Source: Dyadobacter pollutisoli
Lineage (GTDB): Bacteria; Bacteroidota; Bacteroidia; Cytophagales; Spirosomataceae
Direction: 5' to 3'
NCBI RefSeq assembly: GCF_026625565.1
Contig: NZ_CP112998.1
Location: 1,304,501 to 1,368,500, forward strand
Length of the DNA stretch: 64,000 bases
Every line of letters begins with the position of its first letter. Positions within the stretch are counted from its first letter, which is position 1. Positions 26,515 to 36,335 of the stretch are shown here, in pieces. The translations under genes were made by a program, and so were the position numbers. Under the pieces are notes generated by a model, which saw nothing but the letters and a program-made list of their open reading frames with translations, made no database searches and had not been told where the DNA came from.

Positions 26515-27897
26515 CTATTGCGGATTGCCGGTGAGAGGTAATGTGGGCAAGTAGATCCATACACACGTACCTTCCCCGATAATAGATTCAACGGCCAATT
26601 TTCCCTGGTGAATGTCAACGATCTTTTTAGCGATTGTAAGCCCAAGTCCAAAACCAGGGGTGTTCCCGACATTTGAAGCCCTCATCATAGGCAAGAAAAC
26701 ATCATCGAGTTGCGCTTCGGGAATTCCCATTCCCTTATCCGTGAATGATATTACAATCCAATTTTGGTCAAGGTCCACGCGTAAGCCAATGGGCTGCCCG
26801 TTAGAATATTTGCTTGCGTTGTCTAAAATGTTGGTCATAACAGTGCGCAATAGCGTAGCATTTCCAAATATGCGTAAGTGGGGACTTTGCTGGGTAAAAC
26901 TGTCAGTGAGTTGAAAGTCGATTTGCTGATCCGGACGCTTTTCCCCAAAGTAGGTGATTGTATCCAGCACGGTGTCTACGATATTGATATCTGCATGTAT
27001 CCGGGCCGACTGCAAACCTTCGACTTCCGCCAAATGTAGTAAAGAATTTGCCAGCGCAATGGCCCCCTCAAGGCGTATTAAGGCCTTCTCCATGCCCTGC
27101 TTGGCTTCTGCCAGCTGGTTGTCATAGGCCAGGGAGGTTTCCAGAATACCTTTAACCACCGTGAGGGGTGTGCGGATCTCATGGGATGCATAGGAGACAA
27201 AATGCTCTTGGCTAATAGCCAGTGTCTGTAAACGTTCGAGCAACTGATTAAAAGAGTTAGCCAGATAGGAAGCTTCATCTGAGGCTGTACGGCTATTGAG
27301 TCGGAATGAAAAGTCACTGACCGATGCCGGGTCCATCTGCGCGATCAAACCGTCGAATGGACGCATGGCGCGGCGCGCAAAAAAGAATCCTACAAAAGCG
27401 ACAATGATGAGCAAAATGATATTGCCGCTTAATAGTATTAGTAGCAGGCTTTTACTAGCCTGCCTGCCGGGTAAATCATAAGCGGTAACGACAGAAATGT
27501 AGCGCGTTCCTGCGATCTGGAAAGACAAGGCAATACCTTCTTTTGGTAAATCCCAAGGTTTGCCTTCATAGGTAAAGAAGACTTCCTCTTCGCGGGCTTC
27601 ACCGAGCAATTTAGATGTGAGCCGGTAGTCGTCGGGTCCTGAGGACTTATATACGATTTCATTTGCCGGCCCTACCAAGGTCTCATGCTGGTCAGGCAGG
27701 GTAAGGTAGCTTGATCGATGAAATTCAACACGGTCTTGGAAATAGAGCTGCCCTGCGAGCGCCCTGCGCTGTAACCTGTTGCGCATCAACGAGCGGCGGT
27801 AGGACTCATAGGTTTGATAGATGAAAATAGAAAATACTAGCAGCAACAATGCTACCAGCAATCCAAACCCAATGGTGATGCGTTGCTTGATGCTCAT
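26515..27897 (-). CDS. HAMP-containing sensor histidine kinase
   Basis: 460 residues. Membrane segments at about 7-27 and 150-174 border a periplasmic domain. A HAMP linker (about 175-228) leads to the dimerisation domain with His239 (HFVSYASHEIRTPLTVVKGI). The ATP-binding domain has NILDNASKYSN (N box) and PGFGLGLTIAKKIVDIHQG (G boxes). The layout resembles heavy-metal or efflux-control kinases. Its start overlaps the response-regulator stop by 4 bases, and the pair is divergent from the TolC/RND operon that it probably controls. Confidence 0.94.
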   Translation of the reverse strand: MSIKQRITIGFGLLVALLLLVFSIFIYQTYESYRRSLMRNRLQRRALAGQLYFQDRVEFHRSSYLTLPDQHETLVGPANEIVYKSSGPDDYRLTSKLLGEAREEEVFFTYEGKPWDLPKEGIALSFQIAGTRYISVVTAYDLPGRQASKSLLLILLSGNIILLIIVAFVGFFFARRAMRPFDGLIAQMDPASVSDFSFRLNSRTASDEASYLANSFNQLLERLQTLAISQEHFVSYASHEIRTPLTVVKGILETSLAYDNQLAEAKQGMEKALIRLEGAIALANSLLHLAEVEGLQSARIHADINIVDTVLDTITYFGEKRPDQQIDFQLTDSFTQQSPHLRIFGNATLLRTVMTNILDNASKYSNGQPIGLRVDLDQNWIVISFTDKGMGIPEAQLDDVFLPMMRASNVGNTPGFGLGLTIAKKIVDIHQGKLAVESIIGEGTCVWIYLPTLPLTGNPQ

Positions 27898-28571
27898 GGC
27901 TCAGCGCCTAGCAGATAACCGACGCCAAATACGGTGTGAAGCAGTTTTGGTTCTACTTGGTCAATTTTACGACGGAGATAATTAACATAAACGTCAACCA
28001 CATTGGTGTTTGTATTGAAATGAACGTCCCACACATTTTCCAAAAGGTCTACACGATTGATCACCTTTCCCTGGTTTAGCATCAGGTATTCGAGCAGGGC
28101 ATACTCCCGGGCGGTCAGTTCGATCCGCTGGCCAGATCGCCAAACCCTATGGGAATCCGTATCGATTTTCAGATCAAGAAGTTGGAGGCTTTTGGGCCTT
28201 GGAGCCCTGGAGGGATGGCGTCTGGCCAAGGCTTTCAGTCGAAAAAGCAGTTCCTTGAATGCAAAGGGCTTTGCAAGGTAATCGTCGGCACCTGCTTCAA
28301 AGCCCAATACTTTGTTGTCCAGGCTTCCCAGTGCGGTCAACATGATTACAGGAACTGCTGGCCAGTTTTGTTTGATAAACTTACATAGGTCAAAGCCGTT
28401 CATACCAGGTAGGTTAACGTCTAACATGACTACATCGAAACGGTGCTCGTTGACAAGGCTCCGGCCAATCGTTCCATCAAAAGCCACAGATACCGCTACA
28501 CCCTCAGAAACGAGCCCTTTTTGAATGAATTGTGTCAACTCTATGTCATCCTCAACGACTAAAACATTCAT
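27894..28571 (-). CDS. OmpR-family response regulator
   Basis: About 225 residues from ATG 28571 (MNVLVVEDDIELTQFI), the start that aligns with the family; an in-frame ATG at 28625 would add 18 atypical residues. Receiver with phospho-acceptor Asp51 (VVMLDVNLPGMNGFDL) and DDYLAKPFAFKE. The winged-helix domain ends in VDVYVNYLRRKIDQVEPKLL and HTVFGVGYLL. Coupled to the HAMP kinase. Divergent from the truncated receiver and efflux genes; the 131 bases between hold both promoters. Confidence 0.95.
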   Translation of the reverse strand: MNVLVVEDDIELTQFIQKGLVSEGVAVSVAFDGTIGRSLVNEHRFDVVMLDVNLPGMNGFDLCKFIKQNWPAVPVIMLTALGSLDNKVLGFEAGADDYLAKPFAFKELLFRLKALARRHPSRAPRPKSLQLLDLKIDTDSHRVWRSGQRIELTAREYALLEYLMLNQGKVINRVDLLENVWDVHFNTNTNVVDVYVNYLRRKIDQVEPKLLHTVFGVGYLLGAEP

Positions 28572-28702
28572 ATGCCGGGCCAGTTTATTAACATTTTCGA
28601 GAGTAAAATTAACTATAGGCTTCAAAATGGACCTATATCGATAGCAATCTAATCAGATTTTAATAACCTTCTAACTACCCTCTAACGGGATGCTTATTTA
28701 CT

Positions 28703-28987
28703 TTGAAGACCTATTTCAAAGGACTTATGGCAGCTGACATTGGATGGAATGTGTTTTTTGCGGATGATGACGAAGACGATGCGTTTCTTTTGGAAATGGC
28801 CCTTAAAATTCGGCAAATCGGCATGCTGTCCTCCATCATGATTTTTATGTTTACTGGATGCCAAGATCCGAAAACGATTTCATTGGCATACCAACGACAG
28901 GTCGACTGCTATTTATTCAAACCCGCATCCCATGATGAGTGGGAGCAAGTCCTAAGCCACGCAATTTGTTTCGCAAAGAATATTTAA
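28703..28987 (+). CDS. Truncated receiver-domain protein lacking the phospho-acceptor
   Basis: 94 residues. The first part matches the start of a receiver (WNVFFADDDEDDAFLLEMAL, acidic pocket present) and the last part matches its end (IMIFMFTGCQDPKTISLAYQ, then YLFKPASHDEWEQVL with the conserved Lys-Pro). The central 45-50 residues, which include the phospho-acceptor Asp, are absent without any frameshift. It may be a decayed response regulator or a pseudo-receiver. It sits immediately before the efflux operon (3 bases between its stop and the TolC start), so it is probably transcribed with it. Confidence 0.6.
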   Translation: MKTYFKGLMAADIGWNVFFADDDEDDAFLLEMALKIRQIGMLSSIMIFMFTGCQDPKTISLAYQRQVDCYLFKPASHDEWEQVLSHAICFAKNI

Positions 28988-28990
28988 AAG

Positions 28991-30370
28991 ATGACCCGAT
29001 TACCGTTCAAGCCCCTTTTTCTTTTCTTAATACTTGTTTGTCAGTCGCCTGCTAATGCGCAGATCATGAGCATGGAACAGGCCATTGAGGCCTCGCTGAG
29101 CAAATACCCGTCGGTAACGGCCCAACGTGCGGCCCTTGCAGGCTTTCGCGCCAGCACCCAGGTTCTGAAAGACAATAGGTTGCCCAATGTTCGTTTGCAT
29201 GACCAGGTTGATATTGGCACAGCCAACGGTCTTTCAGGCTCCTACTTTTCATTGGGCCTGATCGTTCCGACTTCTGGCGGCAGACGCGATGAAAACCGGA
29301 TGGACCTGGCATCAGGTAACGTTGCGCTGGCAACGGCCGACTGGGAATTTTTCAATTTTGGTCGCTACCGCTCAGAAGACCGGCTTGCAAGAGCGGACGT
29401 TGAAATAGGACAGGCAGGGGTCGAACGCGAAGAATTTATGCTCCGACAGGCTGTAATCGGCACTTACCTGGACCTTTTGTGGCTAGGGCAGATCCTTCGG
29501 ATCGAGGGACGGAACCTGGCCCGGGTGGACACAGTTAGCAGGATCATCAACAACTTGGTCAGAAATGGTATCAGGCCCGGGCTTGACTCTTCCCTTGCAA
29601 GCGTTGAGCTTTCAAGGGCAAAACTGAACTATTACGAAATAGACGAGGGCTTCCGACGCGCTATTCTCCGGTTGGGCATGCTGACAGGAACAAATGCATC
29701 CCAATTGGAAATAGATACCACATTTCGGGCGCAGGCGCTGCTCGTTGAGCCGAATGAAGTAAAAGTTACCCTTAACCATCCGTTGCTGCGTTATCAAAAT
29801 AGCTTCCTGGGCCGACAAATGGCCGAACTGGAGGTAATACGAAAGGCGGCCCTGCCACGGGTATCGCTATTGACTGCCGCCTGGGCCAGGGGCACAAGCC
29901 TTGACATCAATAACAATTTTGGCCCAATCGGCTCAGGGTTTGGATATAGCCGCACCAATTTTCTGGTAGGGCTAGCTGCAACGGTCAATCTTACTGATTT
30001 CCGGAGATCCAAAAGCCGGACGACGGTACAGCAATGGAAAGTCCGCGAAGCGGGCAGCCGCTTGGACTTTGAGCACCTTAAACTGGAAAATACGCTGGCA
30101 ACCTCTGATTCTGTGCTGGCTACATTGCGGCTCGCACTGCTTGAATTACCAACGGCCATCAGGTCTGCGGAAAGCGCTTATCAGCAGCGGCTCTCACTTT
30201 ACAACAATGGGATTGAAAATATTTTGGGGCTGACCGATGCGCTTCAACTCTTAACCAGGGTTGAAAAACAGGCAGTGGATATACAACGTCGTACAGTTGA
30301 AACACGCCTGCAGCGCGCCTATGCGAGTAGCAACTTCGACGACTTTTTTTCTTTTTTCAGGCGTCAATAA
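28991..30370 (+). CDS. TolC-family outer-membrane efflux protein
   Basis: 459 residues with a signal peptide (MTRLPFKPLFLFLILVCQSPANA). It has two long coiled-coil repeats typical of outer-membrane factors: the first from MSMEQAIEASLSKYPSVTAQ to the strand-rich GSYFSLGLIVPTSGGRRDEN, the second from about 270 to the NGIENILGLTDALQLLTRVE near the end. It forms the outer-membrane duct of the tripartite pump encoded by the next two genes. The order (outer-membrane factor, RND, adaptor) is unlike the common adaptor-RND-factor order. Confidence 0.9.
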   Translation: MTRLPFKPLFLFLILVCQSPANAQIMSMEQAIEASLSKYPSVTAQRAALAGFRASTQVLKDNRLPNVRLHDQVDIGTANGLSGSYFSLGLIVPTSGGRRDENRMDLASGNVALATADWEFFNFGRYRSEDRLARADVEIGQAGVEREEFMLRQAVIGTYLDLLWLGQILRIEGRNLARVDTVSRIINNLVRNGIRPGLDSSLASVELSRAKLNYYEIDEGFRRAILRLGMLTGTNASQLEIDTTFRAQALLVEPNEVKVTLNHPLLRYQNSFLGRQMAELEVIRKAALPRVSLLTAAWARGTSLDINNNFGPIGSGFGYSRTNFLVGLAATVNLTDFRRSKSRTTVQQWKVREAGSRLDFEHLKLENTLATSDSVLATLRLALLELPTAIRSAESAYQQRLSLYNNGIENILGLTDALQLLTRVEKQAVDIQRRTVETRLQRAYASSNFDDFFSFFRRQ

Positions 30371-30391
30371 ATCCTTTAGTCCAGATACTCA

Positions 30392-33300
30392 ATGTTATCC
30401 ATCTCATTAAAACGCCCCATTTCGGTTTTGGTATTGGTTGCCGGTTTGGCGGTCTTTTCGATCATATCGGCAACCCGCATCCCGATCGATATATTTCCCC
30501 GTCTAAATTCCCCGGTTATTTACGTGATCGAACCTTACGGAGGAATGTCCCCTGCTCAAATGGAAGGCTTCTTTGCCACCCGTATGCAGGACCAATTTCT
30601 CTACATTGCAGGTATCAGGGAGATTAGCAGCCGAAGTGTACAGGGTCTTACGATCGTAAAACTGGCTTTTTACGAAGGAAGTGACATGGCACAGGCGGCC
30701 GCGGAAGTGGCCATCCAGGTCAACCGTGCCATGAAGTTTTTCCCACCGGGTGCATTGCCGCCACAAGTTGTCCGCTATGACGCGTCCTCGGTCCCCATCG
30801 GTGATTTGGTTTTTAGCAGTAAAACCAAATCATTAAAAGAGATTCATGAGCTTGCCGTTACCCGTATCCGTCCACTGTTTTCGACTGTTCCGGGGCTTAC
30901 CGCGCCACCGCCAATCGGGACCAACGCCAGGACAGTGGTCATTAACCTGGACCCCCAGAAAGCAAGGAGCCTAAATATCTCGCCCGATGAAGTCGTAGGT
31001 GCTTTGGCGGCCAATAACGCTATGACGCCTTCGGGTAATATCCGGGTCGATAATACAACTTACATCACAACCCTTAACTCGCTGGAAGACCAAGTGGCAG
31101 ACTTTGGGCGGATCCCGGTCAGGACCGAAGGGAGAAATACTGTTTTTTTGCGTGATATAGCCACCGTTACAGACGGCTCGGATGTAACAGCTGGCTATGC
31201 CCTGGTCAACGGCAGCCGGTCCTCCTATATTCCGGTAGTAAAAACCGCAGATGCTTCAACCTGGGAAGTCGTCACTGCCTTGAAGGCAAAGCTTCCTGAG
31301 ATGCGTAGCTTGCTGCCTGAGGACATCGAGGTTGCCTACGAATTTGACCAGTCCATCTTTGTCATCAATTCAGTTAAAAGTCTGCTTTTCGAAGGCGGTC
31401 TCGGCGCGATTTTGACGGGGCTTATGGTGCTTTTATTCCTTGGCGACTGGCGCTCGTCAGTGATTGTGATCATTACCATTCCAATATCCATTATTGCCGC
31501 GGTGCTGTTTCTAAGCCTGGCTGGGCAAACGATCAATATTATGACCCTGTCGGGACTTGCACTGGCGATTGGTGTACTGGTCGATCAGGCCACTGTGACC
31601 ATTGAAAATATCCACCAACACCTGGAAATGGGAAAACCCAGGCAGCAGGCGATTTATGATGCATGCAAGGAGGTAGCACTGCCACTATTATTGATCCTAC
31701 TTTGTATCCTGGCCGTATTCGCCCCTTCTTTCATTATGTCGGGCGTTCCCAGGGCCATGTTTTTACCACTTTCGCTTTCCATTGGTTTTGCGATGACTGT
31801 GTCTTACTTCTTAGCGCAGAGCCTGGTGCCTATCCTGGCCAACTGGATGCTTAAAGACCATGTGGACGGCCCTGGCAGGGAACTGAAAAAAACTTCTAAA
31901 CCCGCTCTGCTCGACCGCGTACGTGAAAGTTTCATCGGCCAGAACCGAAGGTTGCTGCGCCATAACCGCCTTATTGTAGGCGTTTATGTGGTGGTAATCT
32001 TCGCTCTGGCAGCGGCCGGGTTTATGTTGATCGGAAAAGATATGCTCCCACAGCTGAACTCGGGGCAGATGGTGATCCGCATGAAAACACCCGACGGAAC
32101 ACGGTTGGAACGCACTGAAGAAAAAGTAGCGAAACTCATAACGTTGGTGGACGAGGTCAGCGAAGGCAATCTTGCCATTTCATCGGCCTATGTCGGCGTG
32201 GTGCCCACCAATTATGCGACCTCAAACCTGTATGTAAGTACCAATGGGCCTAACGATGCGGTGATCAAGGTTGGGCTCGACAAAGAGTATAAAACCAATA
32301 TGCAGAATTTAAAGCAGCGCATCCGCGATGCTGTCCAGCAGCAGATGCCTGACATTACCCTTTCGTTTGAGCCTGCTGACCTGACCGAAAAACTCATGAG
32401 TGGTGGGGCTTTTACACCCATTGAGGTACAGGTGGCCGGCAGGGACATGAAAGAGATTGAAGGTTATGCCAACAAGCTGGTTGCAGGATTATCAGAAGAC
32501 GAGCATTTGCGTGACGTGCGTATCGTGCAGCCATTGAAATTTCCCGTTATTAATATCAAGCTCGACCGGCAGAAAATGGCTGTGATGGGACTAAGCCTGC
32601 AGCAGACGGCACGCTCGATCACCGCATCTACTTCTTCAAGCCGGTATACGGAAAAAAACCAGTGGCTCGACCAAAAAGCGGCCTACACCTATCAAGTGCA
32701 GGTACAAATTCCTGAATATGCAATGCGAAACTTGGCCCAATTACAAGAAATCCCCCTTGTGGCCGGCCAGGTCCGGCCGGTGCTGGGCGATGTTGCCACT
32801 TTTTCAGTTGATACGCTGCCGGGAGAATATTCACGTACCGGGCCAAGAAGGTTTGTAACAGTTTCTGCCAATATCCACCATCAGGATTTGGGCAGCGCAA
32901 CCAGCTCAGTTGAGAAGGTAATTGCCGGGCTTGGCGCGGCGCCCAAGGGACTGGTTACCCAGATTAAAGGGATGTCTTCGCTGCTTACCGAGACGCTGGA
33001 CAGCCTGCAGTTGGGATTAGGTATTGCGATCCTGGTCATTTTCCTACTGCTGGCAGCCAATTACCAGTCATTGCAGCTGTCTGTGGTCATTCTCTCGACA
33101 GTTCCAGCGGTTATTGTCGGCTCCATCGCTTTGCTGCTGCTGACAGGCAGCACATTGAACCTGCAGTCTTACATGGGCATTATCATGTCCACAGGTATCT
33201 CGGTGGCCAATGCAATTTTGATCGTTACCAATGCCGAGCGGCTGCGCTGGGAATACCGCGATGCTAACCGGGCGGCCATTGATAGCGCGGGCCTTCGGCT

Positions 33301-33598
33301 GCGCCCTGTCCTCATGACCAGCTTTGCCATGGTTGCCGGTATGATACCGATGGCCCTTGGCACTGGTGAGGCCGGGGAACAGGTTGCCCCGCTGGGACGC
33401 GCCGTGATCGGAGGGCTGATCGCATCCACGCTGGCCGCGCTTTATATAGTTCCGCAGGTGTACGTGCTTTTGCAGAAAAAAGCGGGTTTTGATAATCCTT
33501 CCCTTTTGCCAGAAAATATCCCGTCTACCATAATCATGCATGCAAATGGCTCAACGAACCAAAATACATCCCAGACATATGAAAACCACCCATTATAA
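30392..33598 (+). CDS. RND efflux permease
   Basis: 1068 residues with the RND plan: an N-terminal membrane helix (about 10-30), a large periplasmic loop, five helices, a second loop and six helices. Family stretches: VVAGLAVFSI-like TM1, PIDIFPRLNSPVIYVI and GLALAIGVLVDQATVTIENI. In TM4 the AcrB Asp-Asp pair is Asp398-Gln399, and in TM10 the AcrB Lys position is Ala939 (TGISVANAILIVTNAE). The proton-relay residues therefore differ from AcrB, as in a subgroup seen in Bacteroidota. Substrate unknown. The 3' end overlaps the adaptor gene by 20 bases. Confidence 0.93.
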   Translation: MLSISLKRPISVLVLVAGLAVFSIISATRIPIDIFPRLNSPVIYVIEPYGGMSPAQMEGFFATRMQDQFLYIAGIREISSRSVQGLTIVKLAFYEGSDMAQAAAEVAIQVNRAMKFFPPGALPPQVVRYDASSVPIGDLVFSSKTKSLKEIHELAVTRIRPLFSTVPGLTAPPPIGTNARTVVINLDPQKARSLNISPDEVVGALAANNAMTPSGNIRVDNTTYITTLNSLEDQVADFGRIPVRTEGRNTVFLRDIATVTDGSDVTAGYALVNGSRSSYIPVVKTADASTWEVVTALKAKLPEMRSLLPEDIEVAYEFDQSIFVINSVKSLLFEGGLGAILTGLMVLLFLGDWRSSVIVIITIPISIIAAVLFLSLAGQTINIMTLSGLALAIGVLVDQATVTIENIHQHLEMGKPRQQAIYDACKEVALPLLLILLCILAVFAPSFIMSGVPRAMFLPLSLSIGFAMTVSYFLAQSLVPILANWMLKDHVDGPGRELKKTSKPALLDRVRESFIGQNRRLLRHNRLIVGVYVVVIFALAAAGFMLIGKDMLPQLNSGQMVIRMKTPDGTRLERTEEKVAKLITLVDEVSEGNLAISSAYVGVVPTNYATSNLYVSTNGPNDAVIKVGLDKEYKTNMQNLKQRIRDAVQQQMPDITLSFEPADLTEKLMSGGAFTPIEVQVAGRDMKEIEGYANKLVAGLSEDEHLRDVRIVQPLKFPVINIKLDRQKMAVMGLSLQQTARSITASTSSSRYTEKNQWLDQKAAYTYQVQVQIPEYAMRNLAQLQEIPLVAGQVRPVLGDVATFSVDTLPGEYSRTGPRRFVTVSANIHHQDLGSATSSVEKVIAGLGAAPKGLVTQIKGMSSLLTETLDSLQLGLGIAILVIFLLLAANYQSLQLSVVILSTVPAVIVGSIALLLLTGSTLNLQSYMGIIMSTGISVANAILIVTNAERLRWEYRDANRAAIDSAGLRLRPVLMTSFAMVAGMIPMALGTGEAGEQVAPLGRAVIGGLIASTLAALYIVPQVYVLLQKKAGFDNPSLLPENIPSTIIMHANGSTNQNTSQTYENHPL

Positions 33599-34688
33599 CT
33601 ACCTCTTATTACTGCTGTCACTGGGCATTTTCAGCGGCTGCACTTCTTCTGAGTCAGCGGATACAAAATCCAAGAAAATGACTGAGCAAAAACACGCGGC
33701 CAACTTTAAGTTTGCTCAGGTATCAACAGGTAAGGTCGGGCAAGAAATCCAGCTTCCTGGTGAATTTCTTGCTTTTCAGCAGGTAAGCATTTATCCGAAG
33801 GCAGATGGCTTTGTACAAAAAGTGCTCGTTGACCGGGGCTCCATCGTTCACCGGGGCCAGGTGCTGATGGTTCTTGAAGCGCCTGAAACTGAGCAGCAGC
33901 TAGTAGCGGCACGTTCGAACTATCTGAAAGCCCAGGCAATGCTTGTGGCCAGCAAGGAGCATTTCAGAAGGTTGAAGGCTAGCAGTAAAATCACCGGTTC
34001 TGTATCTGCCCTTGATCTGGAAAGTGCACAGGCGCGCATGATGGCCGATAGTGCAGCAGCTATAGGGGAAGCGGCGAATTTTGAAGCGCTTACACAAATT
34101 AAATCCTACCTGACCGTTCGCGCACCATTCGATGGGGTCATTACCGAGCGCAATGTGCACCCAGGCGCGTTGGTAGGCTCGGGGGTTAGCATGAGCGGTC
34201 CGATGCTGATGTTACAACAGCAAAACCGACTAAGGTTGGTAGTGGACATTCCAGAAAGTTACAGCCTTGGACTTAGGCAAGGAAAACAAGTGACATTTCA
34301 AATCAACGCCATGCCTGGTAAGCTCTTCAACGGGGCCATTAGCCGTAGATCTGGAAGTATGAGCCAGAAATTTCGATCCGAAACGGTAGAAATTGATGTA
34401 AATAACTCATCTGGAAACATCAGGCCCGGCATGTTTGCAGAGATCATGTTGTCGCCGGAAGGGACACGCGGAGCCCTTACTGTACCTCGGACTGCGGTAA
34501 TCTCTTCTACGGAAAGGCAGTACGTTATCCGTGTCAATGCATCGGGTGCTGCTGAATTTGTCGAAGTCAGGCAAGGCCAGCAGTCTTCCACGATGAGTGA
34601 AGTATTTGGAAACCTCAGGACGGGGGACAAGGTCATTGTCAACCCGCGTGATGATCTAAGGGAAGGAACGCAGATTACCATGAACTAA
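33579..34688 (+). CDS. RND periplasmic adaptor (membrane fusion) lipoprotein
   Basis: About 369 residues from ATG 33579. This start gives a lipoprotein signal (MKTTHYNYLLLLLSLGIFSG, lipid Cys21); the in-frame ATG at 33540 would precede it by 13 residues inside the permease gene. Domains: lipoyl halves (GFVQKVLVDRGSIVHRGQVL and LTVRAPFDGVITERNVHPGA), a helical hairpin between, a beta-barrel (LRLVVDIPESYSLGLRQGK) and a membrane-proximal domain ending near GDKVIVNPRDDLREG. It links the TolC-like factor and the RND permease. Confidence 0.92.
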   Translation: MKTTHYNYLLLLLSLGIFSGCTSSESADTKSKKMTEQKHAANFKFAQVSTGKVGQEIQLPGEFLAFQQVSIYPKADGFVQKVLVDRGSIVHRGQVLMVLEAPETEQQLVAARSNYLKAQAMLVASKEHFRRLKASSKITGSVSALDLESAQARMMADSAAAIGEAANFEALTQIKSYLTVRAPFDGVITERNVHPGALVGSGVSMSGPMLMLQQQNRLRLVVDIPESYSLGLRQGKQVTFQINAMPGKLFNGAISRRSGSMSQKFRSETVEIDVNNSSGNIRPGMFAEIMLSPEGTRGALTVPRTAVISSTERQYVIRVNASGAAEFVEVRQGQQSSTMSEVFGNLRTGDKVIVNPRDDLREGTQITMN

Positions 34689-34731
34689 CAGGTGGGTAAA
34701 ATTCCGGAATTGCTTTGAACCGGTAACAACT

Positions 34732-35019
34732 ATGGGAATGCTACTAGACCTTTTATGTGTACTTATGCTAGGTATAGTATGTCAAATGGTAAACTATGTT
34801 GTTGCTGTATGGACTTCTGGAAAACGTCGCCGCTCGCGTATCCGCCGGGAAAATATCATCAAAAAAAGGAGTGAATTGCATATAAAAAAGGAATTGGATG
34901 AATTATTGGTTCATTATAACAATGGAGAGTTAAGCGAACAGCAATATTTAGATGAGGCTAACCCGTTAATTGACAAGCTTTCGGATTTGAATTTGAATTC
35001 GGATCAGACATTAATGTGA
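34732..35019 (+). CDS. Small membrane protein with SHOCT-like C-terminus
   Basis: 95 residues: one membrane helix at about 3-27, a basic stretch (GKRRRSRIRRENIIKKRSE) and a helical end resembling the SHOCT motif (LDELLVHYNNGELSEQQYLD, then EANPLIDKL). The function of such proteins is not defined. It follows the efflux operon by 43 bases and precedes a DUF202 membrane gene. Confidence 0.55.
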   Translation: MGMLLDLLCVLMLGIVCQMVNYVVAVWTSGKRRRSRIRRENIIKKRSELHIKKELDELLVHYNNGELSEQQYLDEANPLIDKLSDLNLNSDQTLM

Positions 35020-35081
35020 CAGACGAGCATTAACGTTAATAGAAAAAAATTAGGCGGCAGACTACTTGTGAAACTTATACT

Positions 35082-35468
35082 ATGGCAGAGCAAGAAAGGA
35101 AGGAACCCTATAAGCCCAACGATCATCTGGCTAATGAACGGACTTACCTGGCTTGGGTCAGGACCGGGATAGGCATCATGGCCTTTGGTTTTGTAGTCGT
35201 AAAGTTTTCCATATTTGTAAAACAGATTGAATTGGCCCTTCAAACCAAGGCAAATGCGCATTCGCATGGGTATTCGGCTATCATCGGTATAATATTGGTC
35301 TCTATGGGTGCCCTCTCAATCTTTTTTGCCTTTCTGCAATACAAAAGAACCAACAAGCAATTAAAAACCTATACCTACACGCCTTCAACAATATCAGTGA
35401 GCATGCTCACCGCTGTGATTTTGCTGATTAGTATGCTATTAATTGCGTACCTGCTGCAAAGTGTATGA
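35082..35468 (+). CDS. DUF202 (YidH-like) inner-membrane protein
   Basis: 128 residues with three membrane helices (about 28-50, 66-86 and 105-126). The DUF202 signature NDHLANERTYLAWVRTGIGI lies at about 13-32, followed by MAFGFVVVKF. Role unknown. Confidence 0.87.
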   Translation: MAEQERKEPYKPNDHLANERTYLAWVRTGIGIMAFGFVVVKFSIFVKQIELALQTKANAHSHGYSAIIGIILVSMGALSIFFAFLQYKRTNKQLKTYTYTPSTISVSMLTAVILLISMLLIAYLLQSV

Positions 35469-35819
35469 ACAATGACTGTAGTCAAAATCATCACTCTCTT
35501 TCTTTTTTGTCCCGGTGAGCTACGGCACCAGGGTATAGTAAAAATGCGTTGGGTGATTGGCAGCTTCTGTGCTTTTTCCGAGCTGCGATCAAACGCTATT
35601 GACTGCTCAGAGACGCTTGTATCCGTTATATTCTCAGGGAAAAGCATTCATTTTTACAATCATGATGGTAAATGGGATAGCAAGACGGCGAAAGGTGTTT
35701 ACGCCAGAAAGGGGGTATAGTCGCCAGCACATTGGTCTGTCGCGGGTTGTTTCCCGGTTCGGGTGCATCCAGCCACCAACAGGACAGCTCTATTTTTCGG
35801 ATGGCCTGGCATTTCTGCC
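35469..35819. other. Intergenic stretch with no recognisable gene
   Basis: 351 bases between two convergent genes (DUF202 on plus, DUF892 on minus). Short open frames exist on both strands, but none has a family-like sequence, signal peptide or conserved neighbour spacing. No strong stem-loop was found. Possibly eroded coding sequence. Confidence 0.5.
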
Positions 35820-36326
35820 TTACACCGTCGCGATATATTTGGCGCTGATAAGCAGAAACAACGTCCTATCAGCCCGGGCCTGCTCATAGTTCTTTTTTAT
35901 AAGGCGTTTTATCCTATCATTTCTTAATTTAACAGCAGCCATTTCGAGGATTTGAAACGAGGCCATTTCGATGCTTTCGATATTGTGCAGATAAAACAGT
36001 ATTGACATGTCCCTTAATTCAGGATTTTCACCGTGAATTTTAATGTCATGGAATGAATCTTCTACAAGGCCTTTCATTCCATTGCAGCCGGCGTCGGAGA
36101 TTTCTGCCGCCATAATTTGGTAAATTTCGTCCATCCTGCTAATCTGCTTTTTCACATCTTCGACAGTATCGTTGATCGCTTCCCTAAGATCTGAAAAATG
36201 TACATTGTCCATTAGTTCAGGCAATTCGGTGCGCAGCAAGGTTTTCGCTGCGTAAATCTTGTTGAGGTGACCAATGAAGAATTTCTCGATATCATCCCTG
36301 TTTACATTGATTTCTGGTGGTAGCAT
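35820..36326 (-). CDS. DUF892 (YciF-like) ferritin-fold protein
   Basis: 168 residues, all-helical. Family stretches: EKFFIGHLNKIYAAKTLLRT, AINDTVEDVKKQISRMDEIY, GMKGLVEDSFHDIK and YLHNIESIEMASFQILEMAA. DUF892 proteins adopt a diiron-like four-helix bundle and are often stress-induced. It is 9 bases downstream of a single-domain response regulator on the same strand, suggesting joint expression. Confidence 0.85.
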   Translation of the reverse strand: MLPPEINVNRDDIEKFFIGHLNKIYAAKTLLRTELPELMDNVHFSDLREAINDTVEDVKKQISRMDEIYQIMAAEISDAGCNGMKGLVEDSFHDIKIHGENPELRDMSILFYLHNIESIEMASFQILEMAAVKLRNDRIKRLIKKNYEQARADRTLFLLISAKYIATV

Positions 36327-36335
36327 AGCAGACGT

